Positions 39,305-51,200 of a DNA stretch of 64,000 nucleotides are shown here, one piece after another. Below the pieces are notes generated by a model. That model was not told where the DNA came from and ran no database searches. It saw nothing but the letters and a program-made list of their open reading frames with translations. The translations under genes were made by a program, and so were the position numbers. Source of the DNA: Aureococcus anophagefferens (Eukaryota; Sar; Pelagophyceae; Pelagomonadales; Pelagomonadaceae); assembly GCF_000186865.1 (NCBI RefSeq), contig NW_008705578.1:435591-499590 (forward strand), given 5' to 3'. Each line of letters starts with the position of its first letter. The first letter of the stretch is position 1.

Positions 39305-41251
39305 ATGGGCGCCGCGTCGGAGGAGCGCAGCTCGCTCATGTCGCGACCGGACGAAGCGGAAGCCGCCGAGCCGGCGCGGCGCGTCGCGGCGCTGGCCTTG
39401 GCGGTAGGACTCTCCGTCGCCGCCGTCGCCGGGGCCGGCGGCGTGCGGCGCCTCATCGCGGGGGACGCCTTCGCCGAGACGCCTCTCCGGTTCCGCGTCG
39501 CGAACCCGGAATACGGCGACGCGGCGCCGGCGTCGCTGGCGCTCTACCCCTTCGCCCACGTCGGCGAGCCGCACCGCGCGTCCCGCCTGACCGCGGAGGA
39601 CGCCGTCGGGGGCGCGACGTACGCGTGGACCGTGCGCCTGGACGGCGCGCTGGTCGCGTCCGGCGCCGGCGCGACCTTCGCCTTCAACTTCACGGCGCCG
39701 GGCCGGCGCTACGCCGTCGCGCTCGCGGAGTCGCCGAGCGGGCGGACCGCGGAGGACGACGTGCACTGCAAGTACGTGCGACGGGAGATCCGCGCGCTGA
39801 CGGACCGGGAGCGGTCGGCCTACTTCGACGCCTTCGAGGTCGTCGCGAAGCTGCCCCTGGAGGAGGGCCGCGCCAGGTACGGCGAACACTTCGTGAACCT
39901 CCACAGCACGACGATCAAGCACGTGCACGGCACCGGGTGCAGCCCCTTCCACGGGGGCCTGAGCTTCCTCACGGCCCACACGGCCTTCACCTACGAGGTC
40001 GACCGCGCCATGCAGCTCGTGGACCCGGGCGTCCTCACGCCCTACTGGGACTTTACGCTCGACGCGGAGTTCCTCGGCGCGAACTGGACGGAGTCGCAGC
40101 TCTTCCAGCTCGACTGGTTCGGGCCGCTCATGCCCAAGAACGCGCAGCGGACCCTCGAGGGGCGCTTCGCGAACGTGTCCGTGCCCAGCGACTGCGACTT
40201 CGACGTCCACAACGCCTACTGCCGCGTGACCGACGAGCGGAACGAGGACCCGAGCGCGCTCGTCACGCGCGCGCACGAGCTCTGCGGCCTGAAAACGGAC
40301 GTCGCGTTGCCGGGCTGCTCCGAGTTCTCCCAGTGCCTGACGACGACGTCCCTCACGGACCTGCACACGTGCGCGGAGGACGTCATGCACGGCAACATGC
40401 ACACGGTGATCGGCGGCTTCTTCGGCTGCCCCTACGCGCTCGGCGACCTCGTGGCGAACCACCCGTCCTGGGAGGAGATGCTCACGGGCATCGGCACGCG
40501 GGCCATCAACATCTGGCAGCACGTCTACGGCGCCAAGGCGATGAAGTGCCCCCTGAAGTGCGACGCGGCCGAGGACTCGTGGGAGACGTGCCACTGCTCC
40601 TGCCCGGCCCTGTCGCCGAAGCCGGGGCCCAACGGCACCGTCGAGGCGGCGACGCTCGGCGTCGACGCGTCGAAGCGCTTCTTCAACGAGACGGGCATCA
40701 TCTACTTCGCCGACCCGTCGGACTGCTCGTCGTTCGCGTCGCCCTACGTCTACAAGAAGTACTTCGACGTCCAGACCAAGGCCGACGGCTCCTGCGACTA
40801 CTCCATCAAGGGCCTGAACAACGACGACAACAAGGAGTTCCTCCACTTCCTCGCGTTCTTCTCGTGCTCGCCGGGCAAGTTCGGCGCCATGTCCACCGCG
40901 GCGTCGGCCAACGACCCCCTCTTCTGGCCCATCCACCCGCTCTTCGACCGGCTCCTGGCCTACATGCGCCTCTCGGGGGACCTCGACCTCGCCTGGCCCG
41001 ACGCGACGTGCCGCGGCCACTCCCTCGACGACACGCTGCCCTTCTCCGGCTTCCGCGACGCCGACAACGCGACGGACCTCTACACGAACCGGGACCTGCT
41101 GGACGTCTTCGACCCGGCGTCCGCGGAGCTGAACTACGTCTTCGCCGACTTCTCCTGGGACCACTGCGACGCGGCCATCGCCGACGCCGCGACCTTCGCG
41201 TTCCAGGACTCCTCGGCGCGCACGGGCGGCGGCGGCCACGCGCGGAGGTAA
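39305..41251 (+). CDS. Tyrosinase-like type 3 copper protein, membrane-anchored (paralogue 2)
   Basis: 648 residues from ATG 39305 (the frame is open upstream to 39224). One N-terminal membrane segment (RVAALALAVGLSVAAVAGAGGV). Copper site A: KHVHG, then FHGGLSFLTAH with PYWDFT downstream. Copper site B: MHGNMHTVIGG (HxxxH) and NDPLFWPIHPLFDRLL. It shares the TTC/CHCSCPA Cys-rich insert and overall order with the paralogue at 15685, but the two are well diverged and 22 kb apart. Expected to oxidise phenols or catechols, or to bind oxygen. It ends 18 bp from the convergent small gene. The ATG lies close to the divergent DCUN1 start (39198). Confidence 0.85.
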   Translation: MGAASEERSSLMSRPDEAEAAEPARRVAALALAVGLSVAAVAGAGGVRRLIAGDAFAETPLRFRVANPEYGDAAPASLALYPFAHVGEPHRASRLTAEDAVGGATYAWTVRLDGALVASGAGATFAFNFTAPGRRYAVALAESPSGRTAEDDVHCKYVRREIRALTDRERSAYFDAFEVVAKLPLEEGRARYGEHFVNLHSTTIKHVHGTGCSPFHGGLSFLTAHTAFTYEVDRAMQLVDPGVLTPYWDFTLDAEFLGANWTESQLFQLDWFGPLMPKNAQRTLEGRFANVSVPSDCDFDVHNAYCRVTDERNEDPSALVTRAHELCGLKTDVALPGCSEFSQCLTTTSLTDLHTCAEDVMHGNMHTVIGGFFGCPYALGDLVANHPSWEEMLTGIGTRAINIWQHVYGAKAMKCPLKCDAAEDSWETCHCSCPALSPKPGPNGTVEAATLGVDASKRFFNETGIIYFADPSDCSSFASPYVYKKYFDVQTKADGSCDYSIKGLNNDDNKEFLHFLAFFSCSPGKFGAMSTAASANDPLFWPIHPLFDRLLAYMRLSGDLDLAWPDATCRGHSLDDTLPFSGFRDADNATDLYTNRDLLDVFDPASAELNYVFADFSWDHCDAAIADAATFAFQDSSARTGGGGHARR

Positions 41252-41269
41252 CGCGTCGTCGGATCTTAC

Positions 41270-41683
41270 TCATCGCGCGCTCTCGAGGCGGAGCCGCCAG
41301 CGCGCCGCGCCGACCTTGCGCGCGCGCCGCACGCCGCACTCCCAGTCGTGGAGGAACGTCTGGAGCAGAGCAGTGATGTCGCCGTTCGGCTCGTCGTCGA
41401 GCGCGAGGATGACCTCCCGCTCGTCGGCGCCGCGCGAGATCGTCCATCTCGTCGGCAGGCCGACGGCCGCGAGGATCGGCGCGTTCGCGAACAGCGAGCG
41501 GATGTCGTCGACGATCTGTTCGTAGTAGGGGCCCTCGTCGAGGTCGACGAAGCCCTTGATGATCGCGCCCTTTTTGGGAGACGGTTTGCGCGGGTGCGGG
41601 CTGGGGAGGTCGAGGTCGAAGAGGGCGTGCTCGCGGCGGTAGAAGTGGCTGTTGCGGAGCATCGTAAAGGGCTGGTCGAGCAT
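41270..41683 (-). CDS. Small unrecognised protein
   Basis: 137 residues from ATG 41683. Readable features are KGFVDLDEGPYYEQIVDDIRSLF, an aromatic/acidic stretch, and EREVILALDDEPNGDITALLQTFLHDWECG, probably helical, with a basic C-terminus. There are no membrane segments and no known motif. It is convergent with tyrosinase 2 and divergent from the 5S rRNA gene. I assign no function. Amino-acid composition is balanced rather than Arg/Ala-dominated, which favours a real gene over a shadow frame. Confidence 0.6.
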   Translation of the reverse strand: MLDQPFTMLRNSHFYRREHALFDLDLPSPHPRKPSPKKGAIIKGFVDLDEGPYYEQIVDDIRSLFANAPILAAVGLPTRWTISRGADEREVILALDDEPNGDITALLQTFLHDWECGVRRARKVGAARWRLRLESAR

Positions 41684-41775
41684 GGTAGACGGGGCTGGCG
41701 GCTGGCTGCTGGAGCGCGCTGGGCAGCACCGGTCTTTGATTGCGTTGGTTCGCGACGATGCGTTAGGTTCTCTGC

Positions 41776-41820
41776 GGGCAGCCTCATGCTTCCTGACAAT
41801 CCGGGAATGAGAGGCTGCCC
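41776..41820. repeat. Inverted repeat (hairpin) upstream of the 5S gene
   Basis: GGGCAGCCTCAT at 41776-41787 and its near-complement ATGAGAGGCTGCCC at 41807-41820 (two extra bases) could form a 12-bp stem with a 19-base loop. It lies between divergent transcripts. It may be a remnant of a small inverted-repeat element. Confidence 0.5.
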
Positions 41821-41851
41821 GATCCGAACCGCTTGTGCTTGTTTGCTGTGT

Positions 41852-41858
41852 TTATAAA
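41852..41858 (+). promoter_or_regulatory. TATA-like box of the 5S rRNA gene
   Basis: The word TTATAAA lies about 29 bp before the mature 5' end of 5S rRNA in otherwise GC-rich DNA. A TATA-like box near -28 is used by RNA polymerase III at 5S genes in several eukaryotes. Confidence 0.6.
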
Positions 41859-41880
41859 CAGTTTTGCCTGTGAACGTAAC

Positions 41881-41998
41881 ACGAGCGACCATATCATTCG
41901 GAGAGCACCGCTTCCCGTCAGCTCAGCGAAGTTAAGCCGGATCGAGCTTGGTTAGTACTACGGTGGGTGACCACGTTGGAATCCCGAGTGTTGCTCGT
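41881..41998 (+). rRNA. 5S ribosomal RNA
   Basis: About 118 nt. The 5' end ACGAGCGAC pairs with the 3' end GTTGCTCGT as helix I. Internal landmarks are AGCGAAGTTAAGC, GGTTAGTACTACGGTGGGTGACC and GGAATCCCGAGTG, matching the eukaryotic 5S consensus in order and spacing, including the internal control region bound by TFIIIA. It is a single copy in this window, flanked by protein genes and not linked to other rRNA genes here. Confidence 0.95.
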
Positions 41999-42015
41999 TT
42001 TTTTTTTTTTTTTTT
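41998..42015 (+). terminator. RNA polymerase III T-run terminator
   Basis: Eighteen T in a row directly follow the 5S 3' end. Four to six T suffice for RNA polymerase III, so this is a strong terminator. Its length may vary between strains. Confidence 0.9.
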
Positions 42016-42238
42016 CCCCTTTCGGCCCCTATTTGCGACGATTCGGCGTATTTAACCGTGGCACAGGGAGATTGGCAATCACGCTTCCAGATGCGAGAGG
42101 TCGCCGGCGCATGGTCAACGGCGCGCTTAAACCTTGAAGATTGGAAGGTCGGCTCCCCAGATATATCATAGATCATGCCCAGACGAGATTGAGTGGTTTC
42201 CAGCGTCGAGAGAGGCTGCCCTTCGACGTTCTGCAGCC

Positions 42239-45200
42239 ATGATGCGCGGCGTCGTCCTCGCGAGCCTCCTGGCCGCGGCCCGCGGCGCGGCGTCGTGGAA
42301 CGAGTCCTACGTCGACGGGCTGCTCCACGCCGGCGCCGTGGCGAAGGTCGAGGGGCTGCTGCCGGCGTCGTCGTTCCGGCTCGACGCGCTCGTCGCCGCG
42401 CTGGGCGACGCGGCCTGGGCCGAGCCCCTGGTGCACCTGAGCTCGGAGCGCGGGGCGCAGGCGGCGCTCGGGTCCTACGCCGACGTCGCCGCCGCCGTCG
42501 CCGCGGGCGACGCGAGCGCCGTGCTGCGCCTCGAGAAGCTCGCGGCGCCCGGCGCCGCGGTCGCCGCGGCCCTCGGCGGCGACGGCCTCGGGTGGGCCCT
42601 GGACCGCGGCGACAGCGTGCACGTCTACTGGAGCGGGCCCGGCGGCGCGGCGCTCAGGAACCACACGGACCCGTCGGAGATCCTCGTCGTGCAGCTCTCG
42701 GGGACCAAGGCGTGGCTCGTCTGCGCGGAGCCGCCGCGGAGCCCCTTCGAAGACGCCGAGGCGAAGCTCGACCGGTGCGCGTCCTACGACGACGTCGAGA
42801 TGGCCGGCCGCGCCTGCGAGACGCTCACGCTCGGGCCCGGCGACGCGCTCGCGATCCCGCCGCGGACCGTGCACTCGGCGCGCGCGGTGGGCGGCGAGTC
42901 CGTGCACCTCACGCTCCAGCGCGCCGGCGCGCGGCCGGCCTGCGGCGACGTCGACGAGGAGGCGGGCTACGGCGCCGCCCTGCGCGCCGCCGGCGCCCGG
43001 GACGCGCTCGTCGCCATGGCGGACGCCGGCGTGTTCCCGCCGGACGTCGCGCTCGAGGACGCGGACGCCGCGGCGCGCAGCGACGGCCTCGCCGAATTCG
43101 CCATCGGCGACGACGACGTCGCCGACGCCTGGCGCCGCGCCGCGCGGGCCCAGGGCTGGGCGGGGCTCGACGCGCTCGCGGCGCCCGCGACGCTCACCGT
43201 CGGCGCGGGCGACGCGCTCGAGGCCGCCGTCGTGTCCCTGGCGACGCGGCGCGCGCCCGCCGGCGGCTGCGCGGGCCTCCGCGCGGTCTTCGGCGCCTTC
43301 GCCGCGTTCGACGACGAGGCGGCCTGCGCCGCGGCCGCCGCGTTCGCGGCCGCGCTCGACGGCGCGGGCGCCGTCTCCGTCGCCGCGGACCGCGACGGGT
43401 CCCCGCGCGTCGCCGTCGAGCGCGGCGCGCTGGCCGACGTCGCCGTCGACGGCGCGTCCCGCGGCGCCGCCGCCGACGACTTCTTCGCCGCCGTGGCGGC
43501 GGCGGCGCCCGCGGCGAGCGGGCCGCTCGCGAAGCTGCGCGCGTGCGCGGCCAGGGCCGCGACGGCGCTGTCCGCGACGTTCGCCGTCGACGACGGCTCC
43601 GTCGAGGTCGGCCTGGCGGCGCCGCGGGGCGCCCTGCCCCAGGTGCTCGACTGCGTCGCCGAGTCGGGCGTCGTCGACGCGTCGCGCGACGGCGCGACGG
43701 GCCTCCGCGTGACGCTCGCCGCGTCCGGCGCGGTCACCGGCGCGGCGACGGTGACCTCCGCCGCGGGCGGCGACGTCGCGCTCGCGCGGCGCCGCGCGCT
43801 CCAGACGACGACCTGGCGCGTGGGCAACGCCTGCGCCGTCGGCACCTACGGCAGCGGCTACGAGTGCGCGAGCTGCAACGAGGAGTGCGACGTGCAGCAC
43901 TGGTCCGGCGCGTACTACGAGTACTCCTGCGACAGCGGCTGCACGAGCTGCGCGTCGTGCCCGGAGTGCGAGCCGGGCACCTACCAGCCCTACACGGCCC
44001 AGACCTACTGCTACAGCTGCCCGACGGGCACGTACGCGCCGTCGAACGGGCTGACGGCGTGCACGGTCTGCGAGGTCGGCAAGTACGCCATGGCCGCCGG
44101 GAGCTGCGCCTGCACGCTCTGCGAGCCGGGCACCTACGCCCCGGCCACGGAGACGGTGCTCTGCACGGAGTGCGAGGCCGGCCGCTACCAGTCGGCCTTC
44201 GGGGCCACGACGTGCTACGACTGCCCCGAGGGCTTCTTCTGCCCGACGCAGGCCGACGGCGCCACGGCGTGCCCCGCGGGCAAGTACTCGGGCGCGAACG
44301 CCGAGGACTGCATCTCGTGCCCGGACGGCTACTACAGCGACGCGGACTGCGACGGCGACGACGCGGACGCGTGCTCGGGCGGCATCACGTCGTGCGAGCC
44401 CTGCGCCGCGGGGACCTACCCGTCGACGTCCAACGCCTACTGCATCTCCTGCGACGCCGGCACCTACTCGCCGGGCGGCCAGGAGACCTGCACGGAGTGC
44501 CCCGCGGGCGCGTACTGCGGCACGGGCTCCTCGAGCTACACGATCTGCGAGGCGGGCAAGTACGCCATCTCCGGGAGCTCGTCCTGCTCCTCCTGCGCCG
44601 CGGGCCGCTTCCTCGCGGACGACGGCGCGACGCTCGAGGCCCACGACACGGGCAACGACTGCGTCGTCTGCGACGCGGGCCGCTACAGCGCGTCGTCGGC
44701 GTCCGGGTCGTGCGCCGCGTGCGCGGAGGGCACCTTCCTATGGGACGAGACGCTCCTGGACGAGCTGCTCCACGACAACGCCAACGATTGCTCGTCGTGC
44801 CCCGAGGGCACCTACAGCGGCGCCGGCGCGTCGTCGTGCGCGGCCTGCGACGCGGGCACGTTCGCGGCGGGCGAGGGCAACAGCGCGTGCGAGGTCTGCG
44901 CCGCGGGGTCCTACGTCGTCGAGGCCCAGCAGGGCGCCTGCCTGCCCTGCGCGGCGGGCAAGTACAACGACGACGCCGGCACCGACGCGTCGAACCACGA
45001 CGAGAGCGCCGACTGCCTGAGCTGCGACGCGGGCAAGTTCAGCGAGGACGCCGGGTCGACGGCGTGCGACGACTGCGCCGCTGGCACCTTCGCGAGCGGC
45101 GTGGGCAACAGCGACTGCAACGTGTGCTACGCGGGCACCTACAGCCTCGGCGCCGCGGCGACGTGCGCGCACTGCCCGGCGCAGACGTCCCTCGCGGACG

Positions 45201-48200
45201 AGGGCACCGCGGCGTCCGCGCACGACTCCGAGGACGACTGCCTGGGCTGCGGCGAAGGCCTCTGGTGCGCCAGCGGCGGCTGCCACGAGTGCACGGACTG
45301 CGAGCTCTGCACGAACGAGAACCACGAGCCCACGTTCGCCGTCGGCGACGCGACGCTGGACTTGGGCGCCGTCGACGAGAACGGCGGCTTCGCCATCATC
45401 GGCGAGCTGGGCGCGTCGGACATCGAGAACGACTACCTGGACTACGTGATCACGGCCGGCGACGACGCGGGCCTCTTCAGCGCCGCGAACAACATCCTCT
45501 ACGTCGTCGCCGACGCCGGTCTGGATTTCGAGACGGCGACGAGCTACACGCTGACCATCGAGGCGACGGAGGCGTACACGACGGAGCAGTACTCCGCGAC
45601 CTGACGGTGCTCGTGACCGTCAACGACGTCAACGACATCGCCATGACGGCCGCGTCGCCGTCGACGCTCTCGGTGGTCGGCGGCGAGGCCGTCGTCATCA
45701 CGGGCGCGAACCTCGGGCCCTACGGCGACGCCGCGGGCGTCGACGTGACCATGACCTACGGCAACGGCGCCGACGGCGCGACCTACTACGCCTACGGCTG
45801 CTCCGTGACGACGCCGGGCACGGAGATCACGTGCTCCACGGACGAGGGCGTCGGCGCGCTCCACTCCTGGACCGTGACCATCGCGGCGCCCGGCGCGACG
45901 ACGTGGACGGCGACGGGCGCGTTCACGACGTCCTACGCGGGGCCGACGCTGGCCTCCGTGACGACGACCGCGGACCTCGCGACGGCCGGCGGCGAGGCCG
46001 TCGCGCTCGGCGGCTCCGAGTTCGGCCCGCGGTGCGACGGCTACTGCGGAGAAGGAGAGAAGCCCTGCGGCGGCGCGTGCGTCGAAACGTCCGCGACCTG
46101 CGCGAGCGCGCCGGCCGACGACGCGCTCTGCGGGGCGTGGCTCGCGGACACGGTCCGCGTGTTCTACGCCGCGGACGCCGACGACCTGGGCTCGTCCTGG
46201 GCCTGCGCGTCCGTCGACGTGTCGTCGTCGGACGGGGGCGAGCTCACGTGCGTGACGGGCGCGGGCTACGGCACCGCGGGCTACTGGGTCGTGCTCGTCG
46301 GGTCGCCGGGCGCGAACGCGGCGTACACGTACCGAACGGAGGACTTGCACGACGCCACCGTGTCCTACGCGGCGCCGAGCATCTCGGGCATCGCGACGGC
46401 CGACGGCACGGCCATCACCATGCTGCCCACGATCGGCGGCACGACCATGGTCGTCGCGGGCGCGAACTTCGGCGCCGCCGACGACCTCGCGTCCGTGTCC
46501 GTCGACATGCACGCGAACCAGGGCGACGGCGACGGATGGGTCGACCTCGAGGACTGCGCCATCACCGTGGACCACACGGAGATCACGTGCGTCCTCCCGG
46601 AGCGCGGCGGCGTCGACTATCACTGGCGCGCGACGCGCGCGGGCCTGACGAGCGACGCTTCTACCGTGCTCACGAAATACGCCCCGCCGACGGTCACGGG
46701 CGTGAGCGGCGCGCTCACGATTTCGTCGACGGCGGGCGGCGCGACGATCTACGTCCACGGCGACAACTTTGGCTTGACGTGGATGGAGTCGTCGTTCACC
46801 TACGGCCCTTTGCCCGACGCGGACCTCTACTCGGGCACCTGCTCCGTCACGGTGAAGCACGAGCGCGCGGCCTGCACGACGGGCCCGGGCACGGGCTCCG
46901 GCCACGCGCTCAAGTTCACGCTCTGGGGCCAGGAGTCCGTCGTCTTCGACGCGGGCGTCGGCTACGGCACGCCGTACATCACCTTCTACGAGAACTTCTA
47001 CTCGAGCGACCCGGACCGCGACGGCTTCCTCACGGCGGGCGGCGAGAAGATCGTCGTGCACGGCGGCAACTTCGGCGCCGACGACTCCAAGATCGACGCG
47101 GTCACGTTCGGGCCCAGCGGCTACGAGTACCAGACCTGCGACGTCGACGGCGCCTACGGCGCGCCGGGCTGCGGCTGCGTCGTCGCGTTGGACCACGAGG
47201 CGCTGGAGTGCAACACGACGGCGGCCGTGGGCATGAACCACCAGTGGAAGGTCATCATCGACGGCCAGCACTCGACGACGCCGTCGACGAAGACGCAGCC
47301 GCCGTCCGTTGACGCGATCGTGATCGTCGGCAACGAGAGCGTCGCGGCCGTCGCGGCCGTCGGCGGCGGCGAGGTCGTGCGGATTCTGGGTGCGAACTTT
47401 GGCGCGGAGCAGGACAAGGTCGAGGGCGTCAGTTACGGGCCGAGCGGCGCGGAGTACGCCGCGCGCAACTGCACGCTCCTCGGCGACGGCGCGCTCGAGT
47501 GCCTGACGTCGCCGGGCATCGGCGAGGAGCTTTCCTTCACGGTGGTCGTCGCGGACCAAGCGTCCGAGCCCGGCGGCGTGTTGAGCTACGCGGCGCCGGA
47601 GATCTTCGCCATCGCGCCCGCGGCCGCGGAGACGGCCGGCGGCGCGCTCCTCGTCATCAACGGCACCAACCTCGGCCTGGACTACTACATGTCGTATTTA
47701 GAGGTGCTCGTCGACGGCGCCGTCGTCGCCCTCGACGGCGCGGAGCTCACGCGCGCGACGCCGGGGAGCTCGGGCTACACGTACGCGTGCGGCGACGGCC
47801 TCGAGTGCGTCGCGCTCGTCGCGCCGCCCATGGGCGACGCCGTCCACACGTGCGCGGTTTCCGTGCGCGTGGGCTCGACGGAGCACCCGTCCATCGTGCT
47901 GTCGAGCGGCGAGGTGAGCTACGAGTACGACGGCCCCGTCATCACGTCGCTGTCGACGGCGGACGGCGACACGTTCGGCACGGTCAAGTGCGAGATTCTC
48001 GGCCACAACTTCGGGGCCAGCGCGAACCTGGGGAGCGTCTACGTCAACGGCGCGAAGATCCCCGCGGCGCAGATCAGCGAGTACGGCCACAATCGCATCG
48101 TCCTGCTCTACCTCGGGGGCGTCACGGGCGTGCTCTACGTGGAGCTCGGCGCCAAGGCGTCCGACGAGATGAGCTTCGAGATCCGCTCGCCGCGCCTGGT

Positions 48201-51200
48201 CACGGAGGACTCCCGCTTCAAGCCGGACGCCGACGGCTACCGCACGACGGGCACGACGGCCGACGGCGACCAGCGGTTCGTCACCGTCGCGGGCTACCAC
48301 TTCTCGGGCTCGATGGAGGTCTGGGTCGGGGCCGAGGAGGTGCTCGACGGCAACGGCGACCAGCGCTTCGGCGTCCAGGCCGAGATCGTCGGCGACCTGG
48401 AGGAGGTCGACGACGTCCTGACGACGCTCGACATCGACGACACGTGCCGGAGCCTCACGTTCAAGGTGCCCGAATCCGCGGGCGCGCGCGAGATCATCAC
48501 CGTCTTCTCCGGCGGCTACCCGTCCTACGTCGGCAACACGTCCGCCGACGCGCTCTACATCAACTACCTGCCGCCGTCCATCGACAGCGTCTCCGCGACG
48601 CTCGTCGGCACCGCGGGCGGCGACGAGCTCGCGCTCGCGGGCGACAACTTCGGCCCCGCCGAGGACGCCGTGAGCCTCGGCGGCGTCGCGTGCGCCGTCG
48701 TCTCCTGGAGCCACACGACCGTTGTGGTGACGGCGCCGCCGGGCGAGGGCGCGGGGCTGTCGCTGGTCGTCGAAGCCGCGGACCAGGCCGCGTCCGTCGG
48801 CGTCGGCTACAACCCGCCGGTCGTCGCCTCCGTGGACCCGCCGAGCCTCAGCCTCACGAACGCGGGCGGGCTGATCACGATCACGGGCTCCGACTTCGGG
48901 CTCGACCCCGTCGTCTCCCTGCCGCTCGACGCGGACCGCGCCGTCGCGACGTCCGTGGTCAGCCACGACCACTCGACCATCGTGCTGAGCGTCGGCGCGG
49001 GCCAGGGCCGCAACGACCTCACGATCGACGTCGCCGGCCAGGTCGCCATCGAACCCTACGCCTACGCGGCGCCCGTCGTCGCGTCGTCGTCGCCCGACGA
49101 GGCCGCGACCGAGGGCGGCGTCGCCATGACGATCGCGGGGTCGCACCTCGGCGTCGGCAGCGACTACGTCGTGTCCTTTCAGATCGACGGCGCGACGCTC
49201 TTCTCGACGGCGGACGGGAGCCTCGTCGTGTCGTCCTACGCGACGGACGCCATCGAGCTCCTGTCGCCCGAGGGCGAGGCGTCGGGCCCGATGACCGTCG
49301 TCGTCGCGGCGTGCGGATCCGTCGACGACCCGGACAGCTGCGTCGCCAGCGGCGAGGCCGTGACCTTCACGTTCTCGCCGCCGAAGATCTACTACGTCGC
49401 CGTCGAGGCCTTCGACGGGTCCCTCCTGCGCCCCTTCGCGGGCTGCTACGTGCCCGAGGGCGAGACCGAGGAGGTCTGCGTCGACGCGTCCTGCGACCGG
49501 ACGGCGGCCTGCAAGGGCGCGACGCTCGACGGCTGCGACCTCCGCACGCGGGGCGGCGCGGAGGTCGTGCTCTACGGCGCCAACTTCGGGCTGTCGCTCC
49601 CGACGATCGTCTTCGACGGCGCGCCCGTGGACGCGGAGCTCGTGTCGCACGACGCGGGCCACTCGACGCACGCGCTCGTCAAGTTCGTGCTCCCCGCCGG
49701 GAGCGGCAGGGACCTCGACGTCGTCGTCGAGGCCGGCGGCACGGCGAGCGCGGCGGCGGCCTTCGCCTACGACCCGCCGTGCGTCACGTCCGTGTACCCG
49801 AACGCGCCCGACGCGTCCGGGTCCGTGCTCAACATCAACGGCCACAACTTCGGCGAGACCGACGACGCCGCGGGCAACGTCTCCATCGTCATCGGCGGCC
49901 TCGAGTGCGGGCCCGTCGTCGTCGGCGCGACGACGCTCCCCGCGTGGCAGACCGACGGCGGCAACGCGTACCTCTACTGCGCGACGCCGCGGCTCACCGT
50001 CGGCGTCAAGGACGTCAACATCACGGCCGCGGGCCAGTCCGTCTACTACGCCGAGTCGGAGGCGATGATCTCCTTCTCCTGCGCGAACGACCACTACGGC
50101 CAGGTCGCGGACCAGGTCTACGTCGAGGCCGACGGGTCGTGCCACGAGGAGTGCGTCGAGGACGACGCGCGGGCCTGCGCCGTCGTCCACCTGCCCGACG
50201 GCAACGTGAAGAACTGCACCGTGCTGACGCGCGAGGACGAGTACTGCCTCGAGTGCCCGCTCGGGTCCATGTGCGACGCGTGGACGACCGTCTACCCCAT
50301 CGAGCCCTACGCCGAGTCCGGCTACTACCGCCTGGACCTGGGCGACGCGGGGGAGTACGACGTCTCCTGCGACGCCTTCCGCGAGCACCGGCCCTTCTAC
50401 TGCTACGACTTCTCGCCGTGCTCGCCCGCGGACGCGTGCGTCGGCGCGAACGAGTGCGCCGAGGGCTACACGCAGACGAAGTGCTCGAAGTGCTGCGACG
50501 TCTCGCGGAGCCGCAACGCCGACGGCTCGAAGAATCCGGAGTGCTGGAACGACGCGAAGACGGAGGAGATGCTCTACTACCGGGCCTACGGCGAGTGCGT
50601 CGAGTGCCCGACGTCGCAGGCCTGGCTCATCGCGCTCCTCGTCGTCGGCGCCGCGGGCGCGGGCGGCCTGGCGTACCTGCTGAAGAAGCGCCGGGTCGAG
50701 ATCGCCGTGCTGGCCATCGGCGTGGACTACCTGCAGGTGCTGAGCGTCTTCGCGGGCACGGAGATCGCGTGGCCGCGGGTGCTCCGCGACTTCTACCGGA
50801 ACCTGGCGGTGATCAACCTCGATTTCTTGGACATCTTCCCGCCGGAGTGCTCGCTCGCCATGAGCTACGAGCAGTCCTGGCTCGCCGTCGAGTTCGCGCC
50901 GCTGATCCTGGCGGCGGCGTGCTACCTCGTCTTCCTCGTCGTCTACACGTACCAGGTCTGCGCGAACGCGCACAACCGCCGCGAGATGAAGAAGAAGCTC
51001 GCGCGCCTGCGGGGCCAGCTCACGTCGGCCCTGCTGTACGGGTTCTACTTCGTCTACCTCTACATCGCGGAGAACACGCTCGACGTGCTCAACTGCGCGC
51101 GCGTGGAGAACCCCGACGGCGCGCGCACGGAGGAGGAGTACCTCATGAGCGACCCGTCCGAGCTCTGCTGGACCGAGGGCGAGACGCAGGCGCGGCTCTA

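Noticed and set aside
42045..42115. Short resemblance to the first stem of U1 snRNA (GGCACAGGGAGATTGGCAATCACG)
   Set aside because: The 5' splice-site-pairing sequence, the second stem-loop and an Sm site are missing.
45590..45610. Programmed frameshift of the antizyme type at ACC-TGA-C
   Set aside because: Antizyme shifts +1, but this gene needs -1 to continue. No slippery heptamer or pseudoknot is evident, so an indel is the simpler reading.
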